From contig NZ_QLSX01000016.1 of assembly GCF_003268885.1 (NCBI RefSeq), positions 1 through 35,977 of the forward strand: a stretch of 35,977 nucleotides of DNA, written 5' to 3'. The notes beneath the pieces were generated by a model. It had not been told where the DNA came from, made no database searches, and worked only from the letters and a program-made list of their open reading frames with translations. Shown one piece after another: positions 1 to 7,875 of the stretch. A program made the translations under genes and the position numbers. The stretch comes from Onishia taeanensis (GTDB lineage: Bacteria > Pseudomonadota > Gammaproteobacteria > Pseudomonadales > Halomonadaceae). Every line of letters begins with the position of its first letter. The stretch's first letter is position 1.

Positions 1-1758
1 GCCGGCATCCATGTGATAGAGCAGGTGACAGTGGAAGGCCCAGCTGCCCTCGGCATCGGCGGTGATCAGGGCAGATACCCGTTCGCCGGGCTTGACGTTC
101 AGGGTGTGCTTGCGGGGAATCAGCTCGCTGGCGCCGTTCTCCAGCTCCATCCACATGCCGTGCAGGTGAATGGGGTGTTCCATCATGGTGTCGTTAACCA
201 GGATCAGGCGCAGCCGCTCATCCTTCTCGAAGTGGATGGGGCCGGTCACTTCGCTGAACTTCTTGCCGTCGAAGGACCACATGTAGCGTTCCATGTTGCC
301 GGTCAGGTGCAGCTCCAGTTCACGACCGGGAGGACGCCGGTCCGGCCAGGGTGTGAAGGCCTTGAGGTCGCGATAGACCAGCACGCGGCGTTCGCTCGGG
401 TCGATGCCGACACCGGCCTGATCATAGCGAGAGCCGGGTTGTGCGGCGCCCACGGGGAGTATCGCACCGGCCTCGTGGGAAGCCATGTCCTGCATGCCGG
501 ACGGGCCCGAGTTCTGCATGTTGGAATGGTCCATGCCCTGCATGCCGGACGGGCCCGAGCTCTGCATATTGGAATGATCCATGCCCTTCATGCCGGCCAT
601 GTCCATGTCGCCATGAGCGCCCATGGCCTCCATGCCACGGTCGGCGATCTGGCGCCGCGCCGGGACGGCGGCGGTCATGCCCAGGCGCGGCGCCAGGGTG
701 CCCAGCGCGAAGCCGCTGCGGTCCATGGATTCGGCGAATAACGAATAGGCGCTGTCATCCTTTGGCGTGACCAGGACATCATAGGTTTCCGCCACGCCGA
801 TGCGGAACTCGTCGACCGGGACGGGCTGTACCGGTTGGCCATCGGCGGCCACCACCGTCATCTTTAGGCCTGGGATGCGCATGTCGAAGTAGCTCATCGC
901 CGAACCGTTGATGATGCGCAGTCGCAGCGTCTCGCCGGGCCTGAACAGGGCGGTCCAGTTATCGCTCGGGGCGTGGCCGTTGAGCAGGTAGGTATAGGTG
1001 CTACCGGTAACGTCGGCGATATCCCGTGAGCTCATGCGCATCTGGGCCCACATGGCGCGTTGGGTCGCGGTATCGGCTAAGCCATGCTGCTCCACGTCGG
1101 CGAAGAAGTCGGCGACGGTGCGCTCCTGGAAGTTGTAGTAGCCCTCGCCGAGCTTCAGGTTGCGAAAGAGACTGGCCGGATCCTCGAAGGTCCAGTCGGT
1201 CAGCAGTAGCACATGCTCGCGGTCATACCGAAAGGGCTCACGCTCGGCGGCATCGATGACCAGGGGGCCGGCATGACCGAGCTGTTCCTGCAGCCCCGAG
1301 TGGCTGTGATACCAGTAGGTGCCGTTCTGGCGAACCGGGAAACGGTAGGTGAAGGTCTCGCCGGGTGCGATGCCGGCGAAGCTTACGCCGGGTACGCCGT
1401 CCATGCCGGGAGGCAGGATCATCCCGTGCCAATGAATGGAGGTCGGTTCCTCGAGCAGATTGGTGACTCGAAGCACGGCATCCTGGCCTTCCTTGAGGCG
1501 GATCAGCGGGCCGGGGCTGGTGCCGTTAATGCTGATCGGGCTGGCGGTCTTGCCGGCGATGGGCAAGGTGTCACGGCGTATCGCCAGAGCCAGGTCGGGC
1601 CCGGTTTCGACGCCCTGAGGATAACCAGCGGCCTGGCCCCAGGGATTGGCCCAGGCTGGGCGCAGGCTCAGGGCGGCGGTACCGAGACCCAGGGCGGCAC
1701 CACTCTTGAGCAGCTGGCGGCGTGATAGGGGAAGCCTGGATTGCTTCGCGGCGACCAT
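1..1758 (-). CDS. copA: Copper-resistance multicopper oxidase CopA (3' end beyond window)
   Basis: Periplasmic multicopper oxidase of the CopA/PcoA type, thought to oxidise Cu(I) and bind copper. The 586 residues visible start at ATG 1758 with a twin-arginine signal (SRRQLLKSG followed by a hydrophobic stretch ending PAWA), which fits export of a folded copper enzyme. The cupredoxin copper motifs are all present: HWHG near residue 105, HSHSG, HPIHLHGMW, and HCHLLYHMDAG at the cut end. A Met/His-rich insert of about residues 380-425 carries two 16-residue repeats and probably binds extra copper. Only about nine C-terminal codons are missing, judging from the duplicated 3' end at 7876-7997. It lies 56 bp after copS and has its own CopR-type box. 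The symbol is shared with copper ATPases; this one is the oxidase. Confidence 0.94.
   Translation of the reverse strand, partial: MVAAKQSRLPLSRRQLLKSGAALGLGTAALSLRPAWANPWGQAAGYPQGVETGPDLALAIRRDTLPIAGKTASPISINGTSPGPLIRLKEGQDAVLRVTNLLEEPTSIHWHGMILPPGMDGVPGVSFAGIAPGETFTYRFPVRQNGTYWYHSHSGLQEQLGHAGPLVIDAAEREPFRYDREHVLLLTDWTFEDPASLFRNLKLGEGYYNFQERTVADFFADVEQHGLADTATQRAMWAQMRMSSRDIADVTGSTYTYLLNGHAPSDNWTALFRPGETLRLRIINGSAMSYFDMRIPGLKMTVVAADGQPVQPVPVDEFRIGVAETYDVLVTPKDDSAYSLFAESMDRSGFALGTLAPRLGMTAAVPARRQIADRGMEAMGAHGDMDMAGMKGMDHSNMQSSGPSGMQGMDHSNMQNSGPSGMQDMASHEAGAILPVGAAQPGSRYDQAGVGIDPSERRVLVYRDLKAFTPWPDRRPPGRELELHLTGNMERYMWSFDGKKFSEVTGPIHFEKDERLRLILVNDTMMEHPIHLHGMWMELENGASELIPRKHTLNVKPGERVSALITADAEGSWAFHCHLLYHMDAG
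491..586 (-). repeat. 48-bp tandem repeat coding the Met-rich linker of CopA
   Basis: Two adjacent 48-bp units (491-538 and 539-586) differ at only a few bases and encode MDHSNMQ(S/N)SGPSGMQ(G/D) twice. This is the kind of Met-rich copper-binding insert that varies in copy number in CopA oxidases. Confidence 0.85.
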
Positions 1759-1792
1759 GGACGATTCCTTTGCGATGAGGTGAGAGGAATCG

Positions 1793-1825
1793 ATCATGCC
1801 GGGGTAAACTGAATCTAGCCTGAGT
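1793..1825 (-). promoter_or_regulatory. CopR-type box and -10 of copA
   Basis: The plus strand reads CTGAAT at 1809-1814 and CTGAGT at 1820-1825, an 11-bp period. Reading leftward, 10 bp separates the box from a -10-like CATGAT (1793-1798), 35 bp before the copA start. The box overlaps the stop codon of copS. The same layout precedes copI and the gene at 7526. Assignment to CopR is inference. Confidence 0.6.
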
Positions 1826-3173
1826 CGCTGGAGGAATTTACGCGTGCTGTGGCGGTTGGCAGCACGATGGTGACGGCCAGGCCCCCCGCGACCGCCGCGG
1901 CGAAGGTCACGCGCCCCTCATACTGCTCGACCAGCTGCCGAAGGATCGAGAGCCCCAGGCCATGACCCGGGCGCCCTTCGTCGAGGCGGAGCCCGCGTCG
2001 GCCCAGTTGGGCGAGATCCGCCCTTGCCACGCCGGGACCGTCATCCTCGATGACCAGCGTCAGCGTCGTCGTCACGCTCAGGCGACAGTGAACGTCGCGC
2101 TGCGCCCATTTCCCGGCATTGTCGAGGACGATCCCCAGCATCTCGGTGAAGTCCTGGCGCTCGACGCTGACCGTGGCCCGACCATCCTGCAGTCCATCAA
2201 GGTGAAAGCGCTTGTCGGGGTGCAGGGTGGCGAACATCTCGATCAGTTGCTCGGCCTCCTTCCGGACGCGGGTGAGCTGGCCGGCATAGGGGCCGGCGAT
2301 GCGTGAACGACGCAGCTCCGCGTCAAGCTGAGCCTGCATGTCCTCCAGGCGGGTCAATAGCTTCAGGCGGCGATCGCCATCGATGGGGCGAGAGCCTCTT
2401 AGCACCTGCGTGACGGCCGCCAGGGGCGTCTTTAGTGCATGAGAGAGGTTGGCGACGGCGTCCCGCGAGCGCTTGAGTCGCTTGTCCTGCTCGTCCATGA
2501 AGCGGTTGAGCTGACCGACCAGGCCATCGAGTTCTGATGGCGTGTCCAACTGCAGGCGCTCGCGATACCCCGCACGCAGTTCATCGAGTTGCCGCTGAAG
2601 CCGAACCAGGGGTGACAGTCCTGCATTCACGGCGACCAGGTTGAGCGTAATCAGCAGGAGCAGTACCAGGCCCGCGATGCCACCGACCCACCAGTGCAGG
2701 GTGGCCAGGCCGGCTTCCACCTCGGCGAAGTCCTCGCCGATCAACAAGGTGCCGGCGGCGCCGTCTTCCAGGGTAAAGACCTCTCGATAGAGCAGCAGGT
2801 GGCGGCCCTGCCACTGCACCTCGAGCAGGGTATCGTCTTCGCCCTCCAGGTAGGGGGAAAGGTTGGTCAGCCAGCCGGGGTGGGAGGTGCTGACCGTGCC
2901 ATCCAGCCGCAGCACATAGAGATGATGAAACATCTGCGAGGTCAGGCTGGCGGAGTCCAGCCAGGGTTTCACCTGGGATTGTTCCTGACGCAACCGTTGC
3001 AGCGTGTAGTGCGCTTCCTGGCGCAGGCGATCGCCGAGGAAGTCGCGAGCTAGGTCGCGCAGCAGGATGCCATGCAGCAGCCAGGTGATGGCGACGGCGA
3101 TCAGGGCCACGCCACCCAGCCATAGGGATAGGCGAAAGCGCAGGCTACGACGATCAACGCGAAGCAAAGACAT
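1815..3173 (-). CDS. copS: Copper-responsive sensor histidine kinase
   Basis: Inner-membrane two-component sensor kinase, 452 residues. Membrane segments lie at about 16-36 and 162-184 around a 125-residue periplasmic sensor, followed by a linker/HAMP-like region. The H-box is NLSHALKTP with phospho-acceptor His245, the N-box DNAGKW at 351, the G1 box DDGPG at 377-381 and the G2 box GHGLGL at 403-408. The H-box and N-box resemble PhoQ-type kinases. I take the start at 3173, which overlaps the regulator gene by 20 bp (translational coupling); the frame stays open upstream but that lies inside copR. Copper as the signal is inferred from the flanking copI and copA. Confidence 0.92.
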   Translation of the reverse strand: MSLLRVDRRSLRFRLSLWLGGVALIAVAITWLLHGILLRDLARDFLGDRLRQEAHYTLQRLRQEQSQVKPWLDSASLTSQMFHHLYVLRLDGTVSTSHPGWLTNLSPYLEGEDDTLLEVQWQGRHLLLYREVFTLEDGAAGTLLIGEDFAEVEAGLATLHWWVGGIAGLVLLLLITLNLVAVNAGLSPLVRLQRQLDELRAGYRERLQLDTPSELDGLVGQLNRFMDEQDKRLKRSRDAVANLSHALKTPLAAVTQVLRGSRPIDGDRRLKLLTRLEDMQAQLDAELRRSRIAGPYAGQLTRVRKEAEQLIEMFATLHPDKRFHLDGLQDGRATVSVERQDFTEMLGIVLDNAGKWAQRDVHCRLSVTTTLTLVIEDDGPGVARADLAQLGRRGLRLDEGRPGHGLGLSILRQLVEQYEGRVTFAAAVAGGLAVTIVLPTATARVNSSSDSG

Positions 3174-3819
3174 AGCCCTGGCCGCGACGCGTCTGGATGA
3201 TGTGATTGCCAAGCCGGCGGCGCAGCCGGCCGATATAGACCTCGACCAGGTTCGGGGCGGGGGCATCCTGATCCAGGGTGTAGAGCTGGTCGAGCAGCCG
3301 CACCTTGGAGTGCACGTGATCCGGGTGATGCATCAGGTAGCGCAGTAGCCGAAATTCGGTGGCGGTCAGGGACTGCCAGGTCGCGCCATCGGTGCTGACT
3401 GCCTGGGTCTGCTCATCCAGTTGCACCCCATTGACGGTCAAGCACTGGGTCAGCCCCCCGGCCTGTCGCCTCAGTAGGGCATGCAATCGAGCCAGCAGCT
3501 CGGCCTCGTGAAAGGGCTTGGTCATGTAATCGTCGGCTCCTCGCCGCAACCCCACGACCTTGTCTTCCCAGGTGTCTCGTGCGGTCAGTGCCAGGATGGG
3601 CAAACGATGGCCCTGCTCCCGCCAGCGTTGCAGCAGCTCCAGGCCAGAACCGTCGGGAAGGCCGATATCGAGGATGGCGAGGGAATAGGCTTCCGTGGCC
3701 ATCAACGCGTCGGCCACACGCATGCGTGTGGCCGTATCGACGCTGTAGCCCTCGTCCTGCAAGGTCTCCGCCAGGCTCTCGGCCAGTAGGTCATCGTCCT
3801 CGACTAGCAACAGCTTCAT
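3154..3819 (-). CDS. copR: OmpR-family response regulator
   Basis: Cytoplasmic transcription factor of 221 residues: receiver domain (about 1-115) with acidic pocket D8/D9, phospho-acceptor Asp51, Thr79 and Lys101, then a winged-helix DNA-binding domain (about 125-221) ending in the typical RGQGYVFA motif. It resembles the QseB/PmrA branch, whose members bind direct repeats with an 11-bp period. That matches the CTGAAW-N5-CTGAAW boxes found before several copper genes here. It begins 4 bp after copI and overlaps copS, so the three are one transcription unit. The copper role is inferred from context. Confidence 0.93.
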   Translation of the reverse strand: MKLLLVEDDDLLAESLAETLQDEGYSVDTATRMRVADALMATEAYSLAILDIGLPDGSGLELLQRWREQGHRLPILALTARDTWEDKVVGLRRGADDYMTKPFHEAELLARLHALLRRQAGGLTQCLTVNGVQLDEQTQAVSTDGATWQSLTATEFRLLRYLMHHPDHVHSKVRLLDQLYTLDQDAPAPNLVEVYIGRLRRRLGNHIIQTRRGQGYVFASR

Positions 3820-3823
3820 GCGT

Positions 3824-4294
3824 TCATCCCTGGAAGTGGATCTCTCCGTTCATGCCTGACTCGTAGTGGCCGGGAATGTTGCAGGCGAATTCTAGCGTAT
3901 CGGTGTCCTGCGGGGCGGTCCATACCAGGGTCGCGGTCTCACCCGGGGCGATGGTCACGGAGGGCATGCCGCCGCCGTGCCCGCCGTCACCATGTCCACC
4001 GGACATGTTGTGGCCGCCGCTCGATGCCATCTCGCGCATCATTTCGCGGTGTTGCTCCTGAGCGGCGGCGTTGCCGATCACGAACTCGTGCTTGAGGTTG
4101 CCGGTGTTGGTGATCTCGAACTTTACCGTCTTGCCTGGCTCGATATCGAGCTTGCCAGGGGTGAACCACATGTCACCGGCCTCGAAGCTGATGGTGCGGT
4201 CCACCTGAGCGTGATTCTCACTGCCATGTTCGCCGCTGGCCAGGACCGCGGTAGAGGCGAGGCCCAGGGTCATTGCTAGGATTGTCTTGCGCAT
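3824..4294 (-). CDS. copI: Periplasmic cupredoxin, CopI type
   Basis: Secreted small blue-copper protein of 156 residues, with a signal peptide of about 20 residues. Type-1 copper ligands can be placed: His69 in KHEFVIG, then Cys138, His143 and Met148 in the motif FACNIPGHYESGM. A Gly/His/Met-rich loop (about 92-110) may bind more copper. Such proteins are linked to copper tolerance beside copA and copRS. It is the first gene of the copI-copR-copS unit and has a CopR-type box with a good TATAAA -10 upstream. A decayed copy of its 5' half lies at 7996-8208. Confidence 0.9.
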   Translation of the reverse strand: MRKTILAMTLGLASTAVLASGEHGSENHAQVDRTISFEAGDMWFTPGKLDIEPGKTVKFEITNTGNLKHEFVIGNAAAQEQHREMMREMASSGGHNMSGGHGDGGHGGGMPSVTIAPGETATLVWTAPQDTDTLEFACNIPGHYESGMNGEIHFQG

Positions 4295-4328
4295 ATGGAT
4301 AGCTCCATTGGGTCAATCGGCAGGTCCG

Positions 4329-4361
4329 TTTATAAGTCATCAAGCTGAATTTGGGCTGAAT
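4329..4361 (-). promoter_or_regulatory. CopR-type box and promoter of copI-copRS
   Basis: CTGAAT-TTGGG-CTGAAT on the plus strand at 4345-4361, 11-bp period. Leftward, 10 bp lies between the box and TATAAA (4329-4334), 35 bp before the copI start. The box takes the place of a -35 element, typical of OmpR-family activated promoters. This is the best of the five sites. Confidence 0.7.
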
Positions 4362-4493
4362 GCCGAAAGGGGCTTAGCAAGGAAACAGTGAGCATCCGAC
4401 CTCATCTTCCAAGCGGCGAGGCACCTTCTCATCACAGGGTCGTCAGGGACTAGAGCGAGGTCACTCCGGTCCCTGGACGGAGGATGCCGGACG

Positions 4494-4527
4494 CCCGCCG
4501 GCTGTCTCTCGATAGGAGTCCGGCGGG
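4494..4527 (-). terminator. Hairpin downstream of the DUF411 gene
   Basis: Inverted repeat CCCGCCGG (4494-4501) / CCGGCGGG (4520-4527) with an 18-base loop, 17 bp past the stop of the gene at 4545. No T-run follows, so it is a weak terminator candidate. I see no gene in 4295-4544. Confidence 0.3.
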
Positions 4528-4544
4528 GCATCAGGCGGGTCTCG

Positions 4545-4985
4545 CTAAAGCGTCATGAAGGGTGCGTCCTGGTGATCTTGGAACTGGTAGACCTCATAAG
4601 GCTCCGTCTGTGGCCCCGGCATGCCTGGCGTGCCACTCGGCATGCCGGCCAGTCCGATGCCATTGGCATCGGGCTGTTGTTCGAAGAGCGCTTCTACTGC
4701 TGCCAGGGGGACATGCCCCTCGATCACATAGTCGCCCATGATGATGGTGTGGCAGGCACCCATTCCGAAGGGGACGCCCGCCGCCTTCTTGACCGCGCTT
4801 AAGTCCTTGTCATCGACGATGGTGACGTCGATACCCGTTCGTTCCAGGTGGCGGGCATAACCATCGCAGCAGCCGCACTGGGGATTCTTGTAGAGAGTGG
4901 CCTCGTCCGGCAGGGCGGCATGGGCGGTGGTGGCGCCCAGCAGCAGGCCGGTCGCCAGCAGTAGGTGAGGCATGGTGAGTTTCAT
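4545..4985 (-). CDS. DUF411 periplasmic metal-binding protein
   Basis: Secreted protein of 146 residues with a signal peptide ending near AHA (about 22 residues), then the DUF411 core: thioredoxin-like opening TLYKNPQCGCCDGYARHLE with a CGCC cysteine cluster, GACHT with another Cys/His pair, and YVIEGHVP. The family is widespread in copper-resistance loci, but its biochemistry is not established to my knowledge. The start at 4985 is chosen because AAGGGAG lies 7 bp upstream and the signal peptide begins there, although the frame is open to 5093. A same-length paralogue is at 9561-10001. It follows the cytochrome c gene by 104 bp and may be co-transcribed. Confidence 0.88.
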   Translation of the reverse strand: MKLTMPHLLLATGLLLGATTAHAALPDEATLYKNPQCGCCDGYARHLERTGIDVTIVDDKDLSAVKKAAGVPFGMGACHTIIMGDYVIEGHVPLAAVEALFEQQPDANGIGLAGMPSGTPGMPGPQTEPYEVYQFQDHQDAPFMTL

Positions 4986-5089
4986 GAGCGATCTCCCTTG
5001 TCGGAGGTAAACAGATATTTGATGAGGGTGGCAATGCCGAAACCTAGGCACAGTCGACCTGGCAGGCGGGGAGGAGGAACCAGAGGGCC

Positions 5090-5884
5090 TCAATGCGTGT
5101 GGCCGTCCGCATAGTGGTCGTTAGTGGATTGTGGCGAGGACGAGGCATCCTGGCGCGAGTCGGCCAGCTGGAGTTTTGCTGCGGGTTCTGCGTCTGCCGA
5201 GGCGGAGCCTGAGGAAGCCGACTTGTGCTCGCTCATGGCGGTCATGTCACCATGCTCATGGTCGTGGCCGTCATCTGCCGGCTCGTGAGAGTCGTTTGCT
5301 GAGCGAGCCATAGCGCTGGTGTCACCATGGTCGTGGTCGTGGCCATCATGCTTCGCTTGATCGGCCATTGGGCTGTCAGGACGGACCAGGTCCTGGTAAT
5401 CCTGCGGCGAGAGTTCGGGCAACCGCTGCAGGAAGGCCACGATCTCCCATAACTCCTGGTCGTCGTGGGTCACGCCCCAGGCTGGCATGCCAGTCATCTT
5501 GATGCCGTTCTTGATGACCCAAAACTGCTGCGCAGGATCTTGATGAGTGGAATCCGAGAATGTCGGTGGCATGGGATTGAGACCGGCACGAAGTACCGTG
5601 CTCTCGAGGCTGGGCTTGAGGTGGCAGGCCGCACAGAGGCCATCATAGGCTTTGGCCCCGGCTTGAACCATGCTGTCACTGCTTAGGTCGGGAGCTTCTA
5701 TCTCTTCGGCCCCGGCCTCTACCGAGGCGTGCATGGTAGAATGCAGGACTGACTTGACAAGCGGAAGGTGCTCGTCCGTTGCTGCGACGTTGTACATTCC
5801 GCTATGCATGACCGCCATTCCTCCGACGGCAAGGAGGAGTAGGGTAATGATTCCACCTAACGCAAGTTTGAACATCTTTAACAT
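5090..5884 (-). CDS. Cytochrome c with a His/Asp-rich C-terminal tail
   Basis: Single-haem c-type cytochrome, 264 residues. An N-terminal membrane anchor or signal lies at about 8-26; the haem site CAACH is at 84-88 and a likely axial Met is in KMTGMPAW (130-136). Residues after about 175 form an unusual tail with two repeats of the type DGHDHxHGD plus Ser/Ala-rich sequence ending DGHTH, probably a metal-binding tail. It may pass electrons from a metal-handling periplasmic protein, but no partner is proven. Start could be 5884 or 5875 (ATG-N6-ATG); spacing from AGGA favours neither strongly. It sits with DUF411 in a metal cluster. Confidence 0.87.
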   Translation of the reverse strand: MLKMFKLALGGIITLLLLAVGGMAVMHSGMYNVAATDEHLPLVKSVLHSTMHASVEAGAEEIEAPDLSSDSMVQAGAKAYDGLCAACHLKPSLESTVLRAGLNPMPPTFSDSTHQDPAQQFWVIKNGIKMTGMPAWGVTHDDQELWEIVAFLQRLPELSPQDYQDLVRPDSPMADQAKHDGHDHDHGDTSAMARSANDSHEPADDGHDHEHGDMTAMSEHKSASSGSASADAEPAAKLQLADSRQDASSSPQSTNDHYADGHTH

Positions 5885-6117
5885 AGTCCTATATATGGGT
5901 ATCGGGTCTGGAATGGTTGTCTCCCGGCTTTTTGAGCGCCCGGGCCGATCTCCTACCAGCCTTTCATTGCATCTACAGGTGGCTGGAGGTGAAACGCTTG
6001 TTGCAAAGTAGGCTTTTTCGGCGACGTTGCTTACCGTCTCATCCTACAGGCCCCGCAGGTCGACCGCCGTATCCATTCGTCAGTGTTTGTCAACGGTCAT
6101 GGGAGGCTTGCCTACTC
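5885..6117. other. Intergenic, no gene seen
   Basis: I see no convincing gene, CopR-type box or terminator in these 233 bp between the cytochrome c gene and the ATPase relic. Confidence 0.5.
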
Positions 6118-6615
6118 TCATGGTTTAATCTTCGGTTCGTGTAAACGCAGGGCATTGCCCACCACGGAGAACGAGCTGAATGACATTGTCACGGAGGCAA
6201 TGGTCGGAGACATCAGCAGGCCGACGGCGGGGTAGAGCACCTCGGCGGCGATGGGTACGCCCAGGCTGTTGTAGCCGAAGGCAAGATCTGATTCTGCTTG
6301 ATATTGCGCATGGAGGCGCGTCTAAGGCGGCGAGCGAGAACGATGCCCTTCAGGTCGCCCTTGACCAGGGTGACGCCGGCGCTCGCCATGGCCACGTCGG
6401 TGCCGGTGCCCATGGCGACGAAGCGCCCCTCGGCCTGCAGTGCCTTGACCTGCTCCGGCAGCACCCCGGCGATGATCTCGTCGATTCCCAGCTCCTTCGC
6501 TACGGCCTGGGCCGTGGTCTGGCTGTCACCGGTTAGCATGACGATGCGGATGCCTTCCTCATCAGGGCGTGGATAGCTTCGGCTGTAGTGTTCTTGATCG
6601 GGTCGGCGCCAGTGT
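6118..6615 (-). pseudogene. Relic of a copper P-type ATPase (C-terminal half)
   Basis: Read leftward this gives [15 protein letters not shown], a frameshift, [38 protein letters not shown], then directly [18 protein letters not shown] and MRNIKQN. A second frameshift is followed by the final membrane segments [26 protein letters not shown] and a C-terminal VVGNALRL. These are hallmarks of P1B-1 (CopA/CopB-type) copper ATPases. Between AM and GTGTD the invariant GDGxNDAPAL block is deleted. At least two frameshifts and the loss of everything upstream of the hinge make it non-functional. It belongs with the other broken copper genes between 6118 and 8208. Confidence 0.88.
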
Positions 6616-6770
6616 CGAGGCTTCTTCGTGACAATGGTTGTCTCGGCGTGACGTCATGTCAGTAACTCTATTGCTGACCGGCTTGCTATAGATCGTTTGC
6701 CTTATCGAGCAGGCGGCGACTTGGGGCCGAAGAAAGATTGTGATCAATAACTACTCTTCTGGCTTGAATG

Positions 6771-6793
6771 CCTTAGTGTTACCCCAAGGTCAA
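6771..6793 (-). promoter_or_regulatory. CueR-like operator/-35 upstream of the ATPase relic
   Basis: Leftward, TTGACC (6788-6793) overlaps the dyad CCTT-N11-AAGG (6771-6789), the same half-sites and spacing as copper MerR-family (CueR) operators at copA ATPase promoters. It lies about 155 bp before the ATPase relic, pointing into it. The -10 is poor. Probably a leftover of the original ATPase promoter. The rest of 6616-7112 has no convincing gene. Confidence 0.45.
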
Positions 6794-6876
6794 GCCGTGG
6801 CCGTTAAAGGTCATATTTTAGCAATAGAGGGTTTGATTTTGTGCGTGCACTTTCCCCGTGTTTCATGAAAGTGGTT

Positions 6877-6909
6877 AGTATGGGCGACTTTTCTGAATCT
6901 AGGCTGAAT
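6877..6909 (-). promoter_or_regulatory. Orphan CopR-type box with -10
   Basis: CTGAAT-CTAGG-CTGAAT on the plus strand at 6893-6909, with CATACT (6877-6882) 10 bp to the left, the same geometry as at copI and copA. No intact gene follows leftward; a short ATG frame at 6865 lacks a ribosome site. Either the gene was lost or the transcript is untranslated. Confidence 0.55.
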
Positions 6910-7112
6910 AGGCAAGTGAGGTCGCGGTGTGTCGAGCAGTGAGGGGGTGACCTTTCTCCCCAAGATCTGGTCTGGTGCTATTTTGGTAGCAGCCAAAGTG
7001 TGCTATCAGGGGTGGGGTGTGTCTCTTCAACGCAGCTAGCGTTGAAGAGACATCCGGCAATGACTAGGCCAGCAACGATCGGCCTAGTCGGTGACGAACT
7101 AATTGGCTAGTT

Positions 7113-7526
7113 TTATTCGAAGTCCAAGTGCAGGTTATAGCGCTTGGAAACTTCATCAGGGCTTCCCATCGCATTCCCTTCCACTTCCAGAATATAGGTT
7201 CCGGGCGCTACTCGTTTGGTAATCAGGAAGTGACCTCGTTGATCTGAGTCCTTGGAGACGAGGCGCCCTTCTTCGTCGTATAGACTTCCCTGGATATTGA
7301 CGCTAGCACTAGAGTCGCTGGCCAGGTGCTCGCTACTGAGCTGTACGATGCTCTCATCGATTACTTGAATTCTATAGCGTTTGGGGTTGGAAGATATGAT
7401 CTGGCTATCACTCTCTCCCTCGTTCAACATCAATAGCTCTGACGTCTGATTACCGGTGACGGCAAAGGTCGTCATTGAAAATAGACCTAGCATGGTAGCA
7501 CCGAGAATAGTGGCATAACGTTTCAT
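7113..7526 (-). CDS. Secreted protein of unknown function under a CopR-type box
   Basis: A 137-residue protein with a clear signal peptide (MKRYATILG to about TFA, 22 residues). The mature part is predicted mostly beta: RYRIQVIDES, NIQGSLYDEEGRL, and APGTYILEVEGN followed by a short acidic end. The layout (variable polar strands, a GTYILEV strand) resembles pre-peptidase C-terminal (PPC)-like or jelly-roll domains, but I cannot assign it firmly. No cysteines or obvious metal-ligand clusters. Start 7526 is fixed by a strong AAGGAGGTC upstream. It is the only intact gene among copper relics and has a CopR-type box 48 bp before its start, so it is probably copper-induced. Confidence 0.82.
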   Translation of the reverse strand: MKRYATILGATMLGLFSMTTFAVTGNQTSELLMLNEGESDSQIISSNPKRYRIQVIDESIVQLSSEHLASDSSASVNIQGSLYDEEGRLVSKDSDQRGHFLITKRVAPGTYILEVEGNAMGSPDEVSKRYNLHLDFE

Positions 7527-7557
7527 GATTGACCTCCTTGGCTGTTTGGCAAGAACT

Positions 7558-7590
7558 AGCATGGAGGGGAAAGCTGAAACGGCACTGAAA
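7558..7590 (-). promoter_or_regulatory. CopR-type box and promoter of the secreted protein gene
   Basis: CTGAAA-CGGCA-CTGAAA on the plus strand at 7574-7590; leftward 10 bp then CATGCT (7558-7563) as -10, 31 bp before the start at 7526. Geometry identical to the copI promoter. Confidence 0.6.
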
Positions 7591-7632
7591 ATACACAAAA
7601 TTGATTTGATATGACCTAGCCGTCATTTTTAT

Positions 7633-7872
7633 CTAGCCATACCATGCCATGCAGAGTGTCGAGTGAAGGCTGGAGTATAGGGCATCCTCGACCTTGTCGG
7701 GGGTAGCATATTTCAAGCGATCGAAGAGTATCGAGCCCTGTGAGTGCTCGGCCCTCGGCGATGGCCAGTTCGCCGGGGCATCGTAGCCATCGCTGGCCTG
7801 AGCGCCAGCGGCCACCAGCATGGCGAGGGTAGAACCGGTACCGATAACGACAGTCTTGGACTTCATGAACAT
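7633..7872 (-). pseudogene. copB: 5' remnant of copB (outer-membrane copper protein)
   Basis: Starts with a signal peptide (KTVVIGTGSTLAMLVAAGAQA) and continues YDAPANWPSPRAEHSQGSILFDRLKYATPDKVEDAL, which resembles CopB N-termini where 'AEHS.GSL..DRLEY...GEDAL' precedes the beta-barrel. After EDAL the frame is corrupted (YSSLHSTLC) before an AWYG-like fragment and a stop; the barrel of over 200 residues is missing. It sits 3 bp after the stop of the copA 3' fragment, the normal copA-copB order. The identification is from memory of the family and fairly confident. Confidence 0.72.
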
Positions 7873-7875
7873 CCC

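Noticed and set aside
13-741. Forward frame with repeated HALHAGRARxLHIGM units
   Set aside because: Antisense to the copA Met-rich tandem repeat; the apparent repeats come from the copA coding repeat.
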